A DNA stretch of 64,000 nt from Siphonodentalium dalli (taxonomy: Eukaryota > Mollusca > Scaphopoda > Gadilida > Siphonodentaliidae). Positions within the stretch are counted from its first letter, which is position 1; each line of letters opens with the position of its first letter. The notes under the pieces are model-generated. The model was given only the letters and a program-made list of their open reading frames with translations, was not told where the DNA came from and ran no database searches. The DNA lies in contig CP136066.1 of assembly GCA_032622095.1 (NCBI GenBank), positions 116,147,319 through 116,211,318 of the forward strand, in the 5' to 3' direction. The position numbers and the translations under genes were made by a program. Below are positions 11,659 to 23,635 of this stretch, one piece after another.

Positions 11659-13450
11659 TATGTGTACCCATACCATGTATGGTACACATAATGCTGACAT
11701 CAGGATCAACCATCCGTCGTTCATCCATCTGTCTGTCTGTCCGTCCGTCTGTCCGTAGACACTTGTTATCCAATTTTATTATTCGAATATTTTTTAATGT
11801 TCAAATTTTATGTGCATGTTTATGATGACACACTCCTCACCTGTGTAGTTTTTGGTATCGATCGGTTGATCAGTTTAGAAATTATTAACACTTTGCATCC
11901 ACATTAGGCATGAGCTATCCGATGCTGTAACCAAAGTATTTTTTGTCTGATTGGTTTATGATGACACACACCTCATCTGTATAGTTTTTGGTATCGATTG
12001 TTTGATCGGTTTAGAAAATAATTAACCCTTCACACACATGCTATCCGATGCAATAAGTTGAACATATTTCTTCTGATCTGCCTCATAGTTCTTACCTAGA
12101 ATTTTCTTAGCACGTTCTTCATCTGTATGTTTGTTGGTATTGTTTAATTAACCCTTTTCTCTCTTGTTTTCACTTAGAATTCACACAACCTGCTATGACT
12201 CAAACATTTTTCGTCTGATCGACACCAGATTTGGTATATGAATTTCTCACCCCTAAATACAGATAAAGTTGGAATATGGGTTTGATCCGATATATTTTAA
12301 CAGAGTTATGACCATTTATAATTCAAGTAATTACTACCTGTTTGCCACGCACTGTGAGAGTTGAAGAGAAAATGACACCACACAGGATTCTGTCTTATTG
12401 GAATGAGACAATTTATAGCTATGGACACCTGATACTACCTGCTAACCACTGGTGGCTCACAGACCTGTTTATCATGTGTCAAACTGTGATTGATGATTCT
12501 TTATTCCAGTTCTGTTTTCTGTTTTCTGTGCAATATTAATTTAATCCCCCTGTTGAAACAGGTTCATGGCATTAGTTAATGTAGACCTATTCTAAAAGAG
12601 TAAATAGGAATAGTCCATTGTTCATTTGTAGGGATGTTTTACAGACATGGTTGTTTAGAGACATTGTTGTATACAGAGACACTGCTGTCCTATCTTAGAA
12701 ATAAATTAATCCACACTTTCCTTAGTTCCATTATATGATGTCATTGAAAATGATTAACCCTCTCCACACATCATATGGTCTTCTGTTGTTTTTTATTTGA
12801 TCATTCTCCTATTCTATGTCCAGGTTAATGGTGATCCACTTTTCACTTGCATGGATTTGGGATTAAATTAACCCATTCCATAGACACATATTATCCGAAA
12901 GAAATATATTAAATTATCGCTTTCAGTGTTTCAATAAATAACCAATTGAATATTAATGATAAGAGGAAATGTCTTATTTTGAAATTCACTCAATTGCATT
13001 TGGGTTGCAGGATAATATTAATAGTGCTGGGATTCTTGAGACTAACCCCTTACTATCCGATTTGATAACTCAAATATTTCCATTGATTATGTTTATCGTT
13101 CTGGCACAGTTTATGATAACACACCCCTAACCTGCATAGTGAGGGTCATTTGGTTTATTTGCTTATAAATATTAACATCCTTCACCAATCCTGTTGACAC
13201 AATGTGATAGCTAAATATTTTTCGCACATTCACTCTATAAATAATCACATCTGTGATAATCATGACACATTCTTCACCTGTATAGATTTTGGTATCGATT
13301 GAATGGTTTTGAATATATTAACCATAACTTTAATTATATTTAAACTGTTTACAGACATTGTATCTTTCCAATGATCAGCTTAGAAGAAAATTAACCTTTA
13401 TATCCAATCATTAGCAATCATATTTTATATCCAGGTCTATACATCCCTCA
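11659..13450 (+). mobile_element. Hairpin-headed element (TGTACCCATACC head) with long decayed tandem core
   Basis: The head TGTGTACCCATACC / GGTACACATA (about 11659-11692) is an inverted repeat like the head at 21348. It is followed by GTCTGTCTGTCCGTCCGTC and GTAGACACTT. The core repeats at irregular spacing: motifs ATGACACAC(A/T)C, CCTCACCTGT(G/A)TAG, TTTTGGTATCGAT and TTAACCCTT recur at about 11825, 11955, 12110, 12730, 13110 and 13270. Strongly decayed; no tail is recognised. Frames inside it are not coding. Confidence 0.5.
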
Positions 13451-13482
13451 CTTTTATAGTTGTTCAGGTATTGATTGTTTTT

Positions 13483-14053
13483 TATACGCCCTTTTAAAAA
13501 AAGGTTGTATTGTGTAATCAGTCGAGTCGTCCATCTGTCTGTCCATCCGCCCGTCTGTCCGTCCATTAACATTTTTGGTTTCCGATCGATAACTCAAGTT
13601 TGGATTATTTGATCTCAACCAAAGTTGGGATGTGTATTTCTCAGCTAAAGATACAGGCCAAGTTCGAATATGGGTTACGTCCAATAATTTTTACATGAGT
13701 TACAGCCCTTTTTCGACTTAGAATTTGACCGTCTGTTAATATATTTGGTTTCCGACCGTTAACTCCAGTTTTGATTATTTGATCTGAACCAAAGTTGGTA
13801 TGGGTATATCCCAGCTAAAACTACAGGCCAAGTTCGAATATGGGTTTCGTCCAATTATTTTTACATGAGTTACAGCCCTTTTTCGACTTAGAATTTGACC
13901 ATCTGTTAACATTTTTGGTTTCCGACCGATAACTCCAGGTTGGATTATTTGATCTGAACCAAAGTTGGTATGTGTATTCCCAGCTAACGATACAGGCCAA
14001 ATTCGAATATGGGTTCCGTCCAGTTATTTTTATGTGAGTTACAGCCCTTTTTG
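13483..14053 (+). mobile_element. Family C hairpin-headed element with three core repeats of about 170 bp
   Basis: The head TATACGCCC TTTTAAAAAAAGG TTGTAT (13483-13510) is followed by GTCTGTCCATCCGCCCGTC and three tandem repeats starting at about 13566, 13736 and 13906. Each contains TTTGGTTTCCGA, CGATAACTC, AAGTTGG, GGCCAAGTTCGAATATGGG and GAGTTACAGCCCTTTTTC. The 3' end is interrupted by family B at 14054. Confidence 0.65.
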
Positions 14054-14429
14054 TCCGCCAACCCAACGGGTTCGGAGGACTATTATAATCAGCATGTGCG
14101 TCCATGCGTCCAAGGTTTCCGGATGATAACTTTAGTTAGAGTGAACCAAATTAAATTAAATTTGGTATGTGGGTTTACTAGCAGAAAAGACAGGTCAAGT
14201 TCGAATTCTGGTTCCATCTGCCAATTTTCACCAGAGTTATGTCCCTTTTTTGACTTAGAAAACCCCTGAAAGTTGGTTTCCGGATGATAACTTTAGTAGA
14301 GTTAATCGGATTCAAACTTTGGTATATTACTTTCTCCCAGCAAAACACAGGTCAAGTTCGAACTTCGGTTCTGCCCGACCATTTTTGGCAGAGTTATACC
14401 CCTTTTTCGACATAGAAAATTGAGTTTTT
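14054..14429 (+). mobile_element. Family B hairpin-headed element, interrupted
   Basis: The head TCCGCCAACCC / GGGTTCGGAGGA (14054-14079) is followed by ACTATTATAATC and two core repeats with TTTCCGGATGATAACTTTAG (about 14120 and 14278), GGTCAAGTTCGAA and AGTTATGTCCC. It is broken in a T run (GAGTTTTT) by the head of a family A element at 14430. Confidence 0.6.
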
Positions 14430-15770
14430 AGCTCAACTTTACTTTGTAAAGTTTGAGCTATTGCCATGGCTTTGTCGTCCGTGTGTGTGTGCGTGATGCG
14501 TCAACAATACAGGCTACAGGTCGTACCTTTGATCGGATCATTATGAAATTTGTCATAGCTGTTGACATCAACATTTAGACTGGAATGATTCATTTTGGGT
14601 TTGTCGTCTGTGTGTGCATGTGCGCATGTGTCTGTCAACAATTTCCTTTGGCGCGGGCTAAAGGTCGTACCTTTGGTCTAATCTTTATGAAATTTATCAT
14701 GAATGTTAATATTGACATGTAGATGGGAGCGAGTGATTTTGGGGTCATTCGGCCAAAAACATGGCCACCAGCAGACATCTTGGATTTTACTCTTTGCATG
14801 ACTAAATCCTTTGGCGCGGGCTACAGGTCGTAGCTTTGGTCGGAACTTCATGAAATTTGTCATGGATGTTAACAGTGACATGTAGATGGGAACGAATCAT
14901 TTTGGGGTCTTTCGGCCAAAAAACATGGCCGCCAGCAGCCATCTTGGATTTTACTCTTTGCATGATTAAATCCTCTGGTGCGTGCTACAGGTCGTACCTT
15001 TGGTCTAATCTTCATAAAATTTGTCATGGATGTTAATATTAACATGTAGATGGGAAACGAGTCACTTTGCGGTCATTCGGCCAAAAATCATGGCCGACAG
15101 CAGCCATCTTGGATTTTACTCTTTGCATGACTAAATCCTTTGGCGCTGGCTACAGGTCGTAGCTTTGGTCAGATCTTCATGAGATCAGTCATAGATGTTA
15201 ACAATGACATGTAGAAGGGAACTAGTCATTTTGGGGTCATTCGGCCCAAAAACATGACTGCTGGTGGCCATCTTGGATTTCAAAATTAAATCCATTGGTG
15301 CGGAATACAGGTCGTCTGATCGTCATGAAATTTGTCCTGGATGTTAATATTGACATGTAGATGGGAACGAGTCATTTTGGGGTTGTTCAGACAAAAAACA
15401 TGGCCGCCAGCAGGCATCTTGGATTTTACTCTATACATGACTAAATCCTTTGGCGCGGGCTACAGGTCGTAGCTTTGATCGGATCTTCATGAAATTTGTC
15501 ATGGATGTTAACAATGACATGTAGATGGGATTTGTAAAGGCTGTTGACATTGACATGTAGATGGGGAACGAGTCATTTTGGGGTCGTTTGGCTAAGAAAC
15601 ATGGCCGCCAGCAGCCATATTGGATTTCACTCTTTGCATGACTAAATCCTTTGGCACAGGCTACAGGTCGTACCTTTGGTCAGATCATTATGAGATTTGT
15701 AAAGGCTGTAGATGGGAACAAGTCATTTTGGGGTAATTCGGAAAAAAACATGGTTGCCGGTGGCCATTTT
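14430..15770 (+). mobile_element. Family A element, 5' portion (head plus about 8 core monomers)
   Basis: The head AGCTCAAC...GTTTGAGCT begins right after a T run. The core consists of monomers carrying GGCTACAGGTCGTA, ATGAAATTTGTCATGGATGT, GACATGTAGATGGGAACGAG, AACATGGCCGCCAGCAGCCA and TGGATTTTACTCTTTGCATG. No tail is present: it ends at the family B head at about 15776, so the element is truncated or continues beyond a later insertion. Confidence 0.7.
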
Positions 15771-15775
15771 TCTCC

Positions 15776-16186
15776 CCCGAAAAAAAAAATTGGGGGGACT
15801 ATTAAAATAGCCGGTGTGCGTGCGTGTGTGCGTCCAGAAATGGTTTCCAGATGATAACTTTAGTTTCGGTTATTAGATCAAAAGCAAATTTCATAGGTGA
15901 GTTTATCAGACCAAAATAAAGGTCAAGTTCGAATATGGGTTTGCTCCACCCATTTTTGCGAGAGTTATGGCCCTTTTTTTACTTGGAAAACCCCTGAAAG
16001 TTGGTTTCCGGATGATAACTTTAGTAGAGTTAATCGGATTCAAACCAAATTTGGTATATTACTTTCTCCCAGCAAAACACAGGTCAAGTTCGAACTTGGG
16101 GTCTGCCCGACCATTTTTGGCAGAGTTATGCCCCTTTTTCGACATAGAAAATTCAATTTTCACCAGTTACATGTATGTCCCTTTTT
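15776..16186 (+). mobile_element. Family B element, left part
   Basis: A degraded hairpin (CCCCC, A run, GGGGGG) with ACTATTAAAATAG matches the family B head at 14054. Two core repeats follow (about 15845 and 16003). It is interrupted at TTTTT by a complete family A element; family B text resumes at 18635. Confidence 0.6.
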
Positions 16187-18634
16187 AGCTCAACTTTACT
16201 TTGTAAAGTTTGAGCTATTGCCATGGCTTGGTATCCGTCGTCCGTGTGTGTGTGTGCGTGATGCGTCAACAATTTCCTTTAGCACGGGCTACAGTTCGTA
16301 CCTTTGGTCCGATTATTATGAAATTTGTCATGGATGTTGACATGTAGATGGGAACGAGTTATTTTGGGGTCATTCGGAAAAAAAACATGGCCACCACTAC
16401 TCTTTGTATGACTAAATCCTTTGACACGGGCTACAGGCCGTACCGTTTGTCTTATTGTCATGAAATTTGTCATGGATGTTAATATTGACATGTAGATGGG
16501 AACGAGTAATTTTGGGGTCATTTGGCCAAAAAACATGGCCGCCGGCAGCCATCTTAGATTTTACTCTTTGCATGACTAAATCCTTTGACACGGGCTACAG
16601 GTCGTACCTTTTGTCAGATCATCATAAAATTTGTCATGGATGTTAACAATGACATGTAGATGGGAACGAGTCTTTTTTGGGTCATTCGGGCAAAAAACAT
16701 GGCCGCCAGCAGCCATCTTGGATTTTACTCTTTGTATGACTAAATCCTTTAGCACGGGCTACAGGTCGTACCTTTAGTCTGATCATCATGAAATTTGTAA
16801 TGGCTGTTGAAATTAGAATGTAGATGGGAACGAGTCATTTTGGGGTCATTCGGACAAAAAACATGGCCACCAGCAGCCATCTTTGATTTCAAAATTTAAT
16901 CCATTAGCACAGGCCACAGGTCGTACTGTTCGTCTGATCATCATGAAATTTGTCATGGATGTTAATATTGACATGTAGATGGGAACGATTAATTTTGGGG
17001 TCATTCGGCCAAAAAACATGACCGCAGCAGCCATCTTGGATTTTACTCTTTGTATGACTAGATCCTTTAGCACAGGCTACAGGTCGTACCTTTAGTCTGA
17101 TCATCATAAAATTTGTCATGGATGTTAACAATGACATGTAGATGGGAACAAGTCATTTTGAGGTCATTCGGCCAAAAAACATGGCCGGCAGCAGCCATCT
17201 TGGATTTTACTCTTTGTATGACTAAATCATTTAGCACGGGCTACATGTCGTACTTTTAGTCTGATCATCATAAAATTTGTCATGAATGTTAATAATGACA
17301 TGTAGATGGGAACGAGTCATTTTGGGGTCATTCGGCCAAAAAACATGGCCACCAGAAGCCATCTTGGATTTTACTCTTTGTATGACTAAATACTTTAGCA
17401 CGGACTACAGGTCGTACCTTGAGTCTGATCGTCATGAAATTTTTCGTGGCTGTTGAAATTGGAATGTAGATGGGAACGAGTCATTTTGGGGTCATTTGGA
17501 TGAAAAACATGGCCGCCAGTGGCCATCTTTGATGTCAAAATTCAATCCATTAGCACAGGCTACAGGTCGTACTGTTCGTCTGATCATCATAAAATTTATC
17601 ATGGATGTTAATATTGACATGTAGATGGGAACAATTAATTTTGGGGTCATTCGGCCAAAAAACATGACCGCAGCAGCCATCTTGGATTTTACTCTTTGTA
17701 TGACTAAATCCTTTAGCACGGGCTACAGGTCGTACCTTTAGTCTGATCATCATAAAATTTGTCATGGATGTTAGCAATGACATGTAGATTGGAACGAGTC
17801 ATTTTGAGGTCATTCGGACAAAACCATGGCCACCAGCAGCCATCTTGGATTTTACTTTTTGTATGACTAAATCATTTAGCACGGGCTACAGGTCGTACTT
17901 TTAGTCTGATCATCATAAAATTTGTCCTGGATGTTAACAATGACATGTAGATGGGAACGAGTCATTTTGGGGTCATTCGTCCAAAAAACATGGCCGCCAG
18001 TGGCCATCTTTGATTTCAAAATTCAATCCATTAGCACAGGCTACAGGTCGTACCTTTAGTCTGATCATCATAAAATTTGTCATGGATGTTAGCAATGACA
18101 TGTAGATTGGAACGAGTCATTTTGAGGTCATTCGGCCAAAAAACATGGCCGCCAGCAGCCATCTTGGATTTTACTCTTTGTATGACTAAATCATTTAGCT
18201 CGGGCTACAGGTTGTACTTTTAGTCTGATCATCATAAAATTTGTCCTGGATGTTAACAATGACATGTAGATGGGAACGAGTCATTTTGGGGTCATTTGTC
18301 CAAAAAACATGGCCGCCAGCAGCCATCTTGGATTTTACTCTTTGTATGACTAAATTCAATCCATTAGCATGGGCTACAGGTCGTACCTTTAGTCTGATCG
18401 TCATAAAATTTGTCATGGATGTTAACGATGACATGTGGATGGGATATAATCATTTTGGGGTCATTCGGCCGAAGACATGGCCGTCAGCAGCCATCTTGGA
18501 TTTTACTTTTCTCTTCATGTCTATAAACTAGTATTAGACATTCAACTTTCCACATTCCTAATCGCTCCATTGACTGTAATACATTAAATTATTCCCTTTC
18601 CAAGTTGAGCTACAGTGTCATTGACACTTTCATT
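16187..18634 (+). mobile_element. Complete family A element (Helentron/pearl-like, 164-bp tandem core)
   Basis: The head hairpin AGCTCAACTTTA...GTTTGAGCT follows a T run. About 13 tandem monomers follow (164 bp between TCATTCGGCC at 17163 and at 17327). The tail holds GTTGAGCT, an inverted copy of the first 8 bases, then AGTGTCATTGACACT, a 7-bp stem, ending TTTCATT. Subterminal inverted repeats plus a 3' hairpin plus a tandem core plus a T-rich target fit the non-autonomous Helentron (HINE) and pearl descriptions. No Rep/helicase gene is present. Nested inside family B text. Confidence 0.75.
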
Positions 18635-18850
18635 TACTTATAATTTTTGCCAATTTGATGTTTCCGGATGAAAACTTTAGTAAATGTTTACTGAATGAAC
18701 TTAAATTTGGTATATGTAGGTTTACTAGCAAAAAGACAGATCAAGTTCGACGAATTTGAGTTTGAACTGATTGATTTTGCTCAGAGTTATGGGCTTTTCA
18801 ACTTAGAAAATTCAATTTTTCTTGTAATTTTCTTCATTTTGTGCCAATTT
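18635..18850 (+). repeat. Family B core, right part after the nested insertion
   Basis: TTTCCGGATGAAAACTTTAG, AAATTTGGTATATG, CAAGTTCGA and GAGTTATGGGC continue the family B core that was interrupted at 16186, consistent with nesting. Confidence 0.5.
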
Positions 18851-18945
18851 GAGGTTATATTTTGACTTTAAGAGTTTTTTTTAAAGATTTGGTTATTTGT
18901 ATGCATGACAGTAATGAGACAATGCACAAGTGTCTTATCCATATA

Positions 18946-19593
18946 GGTAGCAATACACGATTTCTGGCCATTTTCACCATTTTGACGGGGGTACTGTATT
19001 ACAACCTTCTGCTGCACCATGGTCATTGATAAACAGTACATGAGTGTTTGGTTACAAGATACAGAAATGGTCAGAAAATAATTCGTCTGTCTTTTGGAAA
19101 AAAATTGCATCATCACAAGTTGAATTATCTCCCTTAGACTGATTTTTTAAATCTTCATTTTAGCCATTTTTTGACCGAAATTGGCAATTTTCGGTCGCAT
19201 AGCTAACCATCACAGAGCGAATGTCAGTCTATAATCACCTTATGAGCTGATAGACCCGAGATATATGTCAGATATATTGAAAAATAAAAAAAAGTTATCG
19301 TAGCAATTTTAAAATATTTTCTTAGAAGTGCAGACGACTGTCTTCAAGGGAGAGAAATCGAGCTGTTTTCCGGTGGGGTACCACACAGAGCTGGCCGACA
19401 TCAGATTCCAAAAACATACTTCGTATTCAAATATCATCCCATTTTGTATACTATGGTACCTTTATAAAATAATTAAACCATCAAACCATTACTCCCAGTT
19501 ATAACAGAGGCTAAACTGACAGTTATAGCCCTTATATGCTTAAAATCATATTTTTCAGCCCTCCTACAACCCATGAAATCGTGGATTGCTACC
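18946..19593 (+). mobile_element. 648-bp inverted-repeat element, copy 1
   Basis: The termini GGTAGCAATACACGATTTC and GAAATCGTGGATTGCTACC are inverted repeats, flanked by ATA (18943-18945 and 19594-19596). A second copy of exactly the same length lies at 37325-37972 in the opposite orientation. A 3-bp target would fit a Harbinger-type mobiliser, but ATA is not the usual TTA/TAA. No long reading frame. Confidence 0.75.
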
Positions 19594-19669
19594 ATAGTAT
19601 ACTTCTACAAAGCCTCCGCTCCAAATGAAGCCACCGGTTCGGGGGACACTGTGGCCGAGCGGCCTTTTA

Positions 19670-19890
19670 TATAATTTACTCTTTGCATCACTAAATCCTT
19701 TGGCACACCATAATCACCACATCCCTGATTCGATCATTATGAAACCTGTCATGAATGTTGATATTGACATGTACATCTTGTCTTACTTAGACATTTCAAT
19801 TATAGCACCTTTCCTATTCCTCCATTTACTGTCAACTATAAAATTATTCCCCTACCTAAGTTGAGCTACAGTGTCATTGACACTTTCATT
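19670..19890 (+). mobile_element. Family A 3' fragment (subfamily 2 tail)
   Basis: Part of one core monomer, then CATCTTGTCTTACTTAGACA and CTCCATTTACTGTC, then the GTTGAGCT...AGTGTCATTGACACT tail. The same pre-tail is found in the element ending at 27496, so this is the 3' end of a truncated copy. Confidence 0.65.
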
Positions 19891-20537
19891 CGTCTGATCG
19901 TCATGAAATTTATCATGGATGTTAATATTGACATGTAGATGGGAACGAGTAATTTTGGGTTCATTCGGCCCAAAAACATGGCCGCCAGCAGCCATCTTGG
20001 ATTTTACTCTTTGTATGTCTAAATCCTTTAGCATGGGCTACAGGTCGTACCTTTAGTCTGATCATCATAAAATTTGTCATGGATGTTAACAATGACATGT
20101 AGATGGGAACGAGTCATCTTGGGGTCATTCGGCCAAAAAACATGGCCGCCAGCAGCCACCTTGGATTTTACTCTTTGTATGACTAAATCCTTTAGCACGG
20201 GCTACAGGTCGTACCTTTAGTCTGATCATCATAAAATTTGTCATGGATGTTAACAATGACATGTAGATGGGAACGAGCCATCTTGGGGTCATTCGGCCAA
20301 AAAATATGGCTGCCAGCAGCCACCTTGGATTTTACTCTTTGTATGACTAAATCCTTTAGCACGGGCTACAGGTCATACCTTTAGTCTGATCATCATGAAA
20401 TTTGTCATGGCTGTTGAAATTGGAATGTAGATGGAAACGAGTCATTTTGGGGTCATTCGGACAACAAGCATGGCCACCAGTGGCCATCTTTGTTTTCAAA
20501 ATTCAATCCATTAGCACGGGCCGCAGGTCACATTGTT
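19891..20537 (+). repeat. Headless family A tandem core
   Basis: About four 164-bp monomers start directly after the preceding tail, without a head hairpin, and stop at the next head (20538). Probably truncated by neighbouring insertions or by unequal exchange. Confidence 0.65.
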
Positions 20538-21026
20538 AGCTCAACTTACTTTGTAAGTTTGAGCTATTGCCATGGTTTGGCGCGGGCTACAGGTCGTAGC
20601 TTTGGTCGGAACTTTATGAAATTTGTCATGGATGTTAACAATGAGATGTAGATGGGAACAAGTCATTTTTGGGTAGTTCGGCCAAAAAACATGGCCGCCA
20701 GCAGCCATCTTGGATTTTACTCTTTGCATGACTAAATCCTTTGGCGCCGGGCTACAGGTCGTACCTTTGGTCTGATCTTTATGAAATTTGTCATGAATGT
20801 TGACATTGACATGTAGATGGGAACGAGTCATTTTGGGGTCATTAGGTCAAAAAACATGGCCGCTGGTGGCCATCTTGGATTTCAAAATTCAATCCATTGG
20901 CGCAGGCGTCTGATCATCATGTGTGACTAAATCCTTTACTGCTCATTTTTTACACTCCTTTTAATCTCTCTATTCATTGCTCATCACAATAAAATTACCT
21001 TCTTTACAAAGTTGACACTTTCATTC
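20538..21026 (+). mobile_element. Short family A element with degenerate tail
   Basis: Head AGCTCAACTTAC...GTTTGAGCT, about two core monomers, and a degenerate end (AAAGTTGACACTTTCATT at about 21009-21026) that lacks the full hairpin. Confidence 0.55.
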
Positions 21027-21347
21027 TTCTGTTTTTTGGTTTCTGGATGATAACTTGATTTTGGATTGTTTATATGCAAAACCCTTTTTTTTGTGGATTA
21101 CTTATATCAAAATACAACTCAAGTTCGAATTTCGGTTTAATCCGATAATTTTTGCGAGAGTTATGGCCCTTTTTTGTCCGCCGACCCGACATATAAAAAA
21201 CCCCAAAAGTTGGTGTCCGGATGATAACTTTAGTAGAGTTAATCAGATTTAAACCAAATTTGGTATGTGTCTTTCACCCAGCAAAACACAGGTCAAGTTC
21301 GAATTCGGGTTCCGCCTGCCAATTTTCACCAGAGTTATGTCCCTTTT
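21027..21347 (+). repeat. Family B core repeats
   Basis: Two monomers with TGGATGATAACTT or GTCCGGATGATAACTTTAG, CAAGTTCGAAT and GAGTTATGGCCC. A partial family B head (GTCCGCCGACCCGAC) lies at about 21177. Confidence 0.55.
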
Positions 21348-21853
21348 TATGTTTACCCATACCATAGTATGGTAAACATAGTGTCGTTGCCCGGATTGAC
21401 CACTCGTCGTTGGTCCGTCTGTCCGTCTGTCCGTCTGTCTGTCTGTCCGTCTGTCTGTCCGTAGACACTTTACGAGTAATGCGATAACTCAAACATTTTT
21501 TATCCGATCGAAACCAAATTTTGTATATGGGTTTCTCAACCCAAAATACAGATCGAGTTCGAATTTGGGTTTGATCCGAGATTTTGTTACAGAGTTATGG
21601 CCCTTTTTCAACTTATAATTCACGCATTCTGCCATAACTCAAACATTTTTTATCTGATTGGAACCAAATTTGGTATGTGAGTTTCACAGCCCAAAATACA
21701 GATCGAGTTCGAATATGGGTTTGATCCGATTAATTTTAAAGGAGTTATGACCCTTTTTCGAAAAAAAAATGAAAAATTGAATAGATTTTTTTTTTAATTT
21801 ATTTTTAACTTTTATAATAATAATAAAAAAAATGTCATTGACATTGTCATTTG
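21348..21853 (+). mobile_element. Family D element, complete: hairpin head, two core repeats, hairpin tail
   Basis: The head is TATGTTTACC / GGTAAACATA (21348-21380), then a GTCCGTCTGTCC run and GTAGACACTT. Two core repeats follow, with CTCAAACATTTTTTATC, AAATACAGATCGAGTTCGAA and GAGTTATG(G/A)CCC. The tail is AATGTCATTGACATT followed by GTCATT, the same loop design as the family A tail. About 0.5 kb; no coding capacity. Confidence 0.7.
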
Positions 21854-22530
21854 TTTTCATTTAGATATTGATGATTATGATAAAAAGATTTCCCATGTGT
21901 CCCTTTAATTTTTTTAAATAAGTTAAAAAAAATTGAAAAACTAACACCATTAATATAACTCTGCCAAGGGTACCCCGAATCACCACACCAAATTTGATTA
22001 AATCGGTCCAAAATCTTGTGTTATGTACTGGTAAATCTGTTTGGAGCAACATTAAATCCAATTAACCAATTGCCTTTGGACTTATGCCAATGTGCAAATA
22101 ATCTGATACATAAGGCTATGGCATCTAATTTAAAATAAAGATTCAACAATAAACATCACATGCTATTAACAGTAGACATGGACATCTGTGCTGCTATATA
22201 ATTGATATTAATGGGTCAGTGGTGAGGTTGCTTATCTGTATACTAGGACACATTATTATTGTAAACTTAAATTGGACTCTCTTAACCCAAGTATTCCATG
22301 TCCAGGTCACACCTACACATTTAACCCATGGGCTTGCTGGCTGTGGCGGTTTAGCATTACAGATTCTGTACCAGTGCATTCTCTTATATAAATGCCAGTG
22401 ACCCATAAATTCCAATAATTTGTGTTATGTACATTTGTCTATAATAGTACATAACAGTATACTCTATAATTGAACACCAAAACTCTCATTTATCCGATCA
22501 TATTAAATTTTTATCGCCAAGGGATGGGTT
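21854..22530. other. Unannotated AT-rich spacer
   Basis: No exon or bounded repeat recognised; the short frames on both strands around 22200-22415 overlap each other and show no known domain. Confidence 0.4.
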
Positions 22531-22561
22531 AACATCTGCCGATCGTGATCGGCCTCTCGTT
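22531..22561. repeat. 31-bp AACATCTGCC...CTCTCGTT module, copy 2
   Basis: Starts AACATCTGCCGATCGTGATC and ends GGCCTCTCGTT; identical to 23523-23553. It holds a near-palindrome CCGATCGTGATCGG and lies at the left junction of a family B core fragment. Confidence 0.65.
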
Positions 22562-22930
22562 GACTTAGAATTTTTGCCAATTTGAGGTTTCCGGATGATA
22601 ACTTTAGTAAATGTGTACTGAATTAAATTAAATTTGGTATGTAGGTTTACTAGCACTAAAGACAAGGTTTTTATACGCAAACAACGGTCGTATCAAGCTG
22701 ACACTTAGAGGCGGACATGAGGTCTACCGACCTTTTATTTCAACTTAGAATTTGACCAATTTCATAACATTTCAGTTTCCGACCGATAACTCCAGTTTTG
22801 ATTATTTGATCTGAACCAAAGCTTATATGTGTATTTCCCGGCTAAAACTACAGGCCAAGTTCGAATATAGGTTCTGTCTAATTATTTTCACATGAGTTAC
22901 AGCCATTTTTCAACTTTGAATTTGACCGCA
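22562..22930 (+). repeat. Family B and C core fragments
   Basis: Family B text (TTTCCGGATGATAACTTTAG, to about 22668) joins a family C-like head (TTTTTATACGCAAACAACGG) and one C core monomer (GTTTCCGACCGATAACTCC, GGCCAAGTTCGAATATAGG, GAGTTACAGCC). Confidence 0.5.
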
Positions 22931-23522
22931 TTTTGGCATTGAAATTAGGGGTATATCAGATATTCTTCAAATGTAAGCCCAAAGTATTATTTTATTTTAC
23001 GGTAGTACAATTCGAAATAGCTAAAGGGCATATTTTGCCACGCCCTAGCGATGCTCTTGTTTAGTGGTGAATATTAATAGGTTGCTATGAATTTTTAATA
23101 TGCAGCTGACACAAAACATAATAAAAAAAAAAATAGCAATGATAATAAAAAGAACACAATATGTTATGTCTCATGTTCCAATGTAATACACAGATAAATT
23201 GAGTTGCTATGGTGTTTATCTACTTAATTTCTTAACTATTTTATATTTAAAGCCTATGGTGTTTCTCTCCGACTATGGATTGAGCTTAATTAGCTTTATC
23301 ACTCTAAGCCATATCTGTGTTGTAGTGCACTAATAGGTTGAAATCAAAGCCACATTTGCGTTAACATTGTGTTTATGCGAGCAAGGTGCCCAATAAGTGT
23401 GATTCCACTTGTGAACTTAATAGTAAGGTGTGAATTGTTGAAAGTTTTGCACTCATGAAAAGGATGGTGTAAGGATGTATGAAAATAGCTCATCGCTGTT
23501 GCCAAGGTACATGTATGGATTA
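22931..23522. other. Unannotated spacer
   Basis: AT-rich; no exon or bounded repeat seen. Confidence 0.4.
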
Positions 23523-23553
23523 AACATCTGCCGATCGTGATCGGCCTCTCGTT
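23523..23553. repeat. 31-bp AACATCTGCC...CTCTCGTT module, copy 3
   Basis: Identical over 31 bp to 22531-22561; followed by a T run rather than by family B core. Confidence 0.65.
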
Positions 23554-23635
23554 TGCCAGAATTTTTTTTTTTTTTCAAACAACCACCTTTTTTTTAGGAG
23601 ACCTGGTTCATGTAATTGGGATAGGAAATTGGGAT

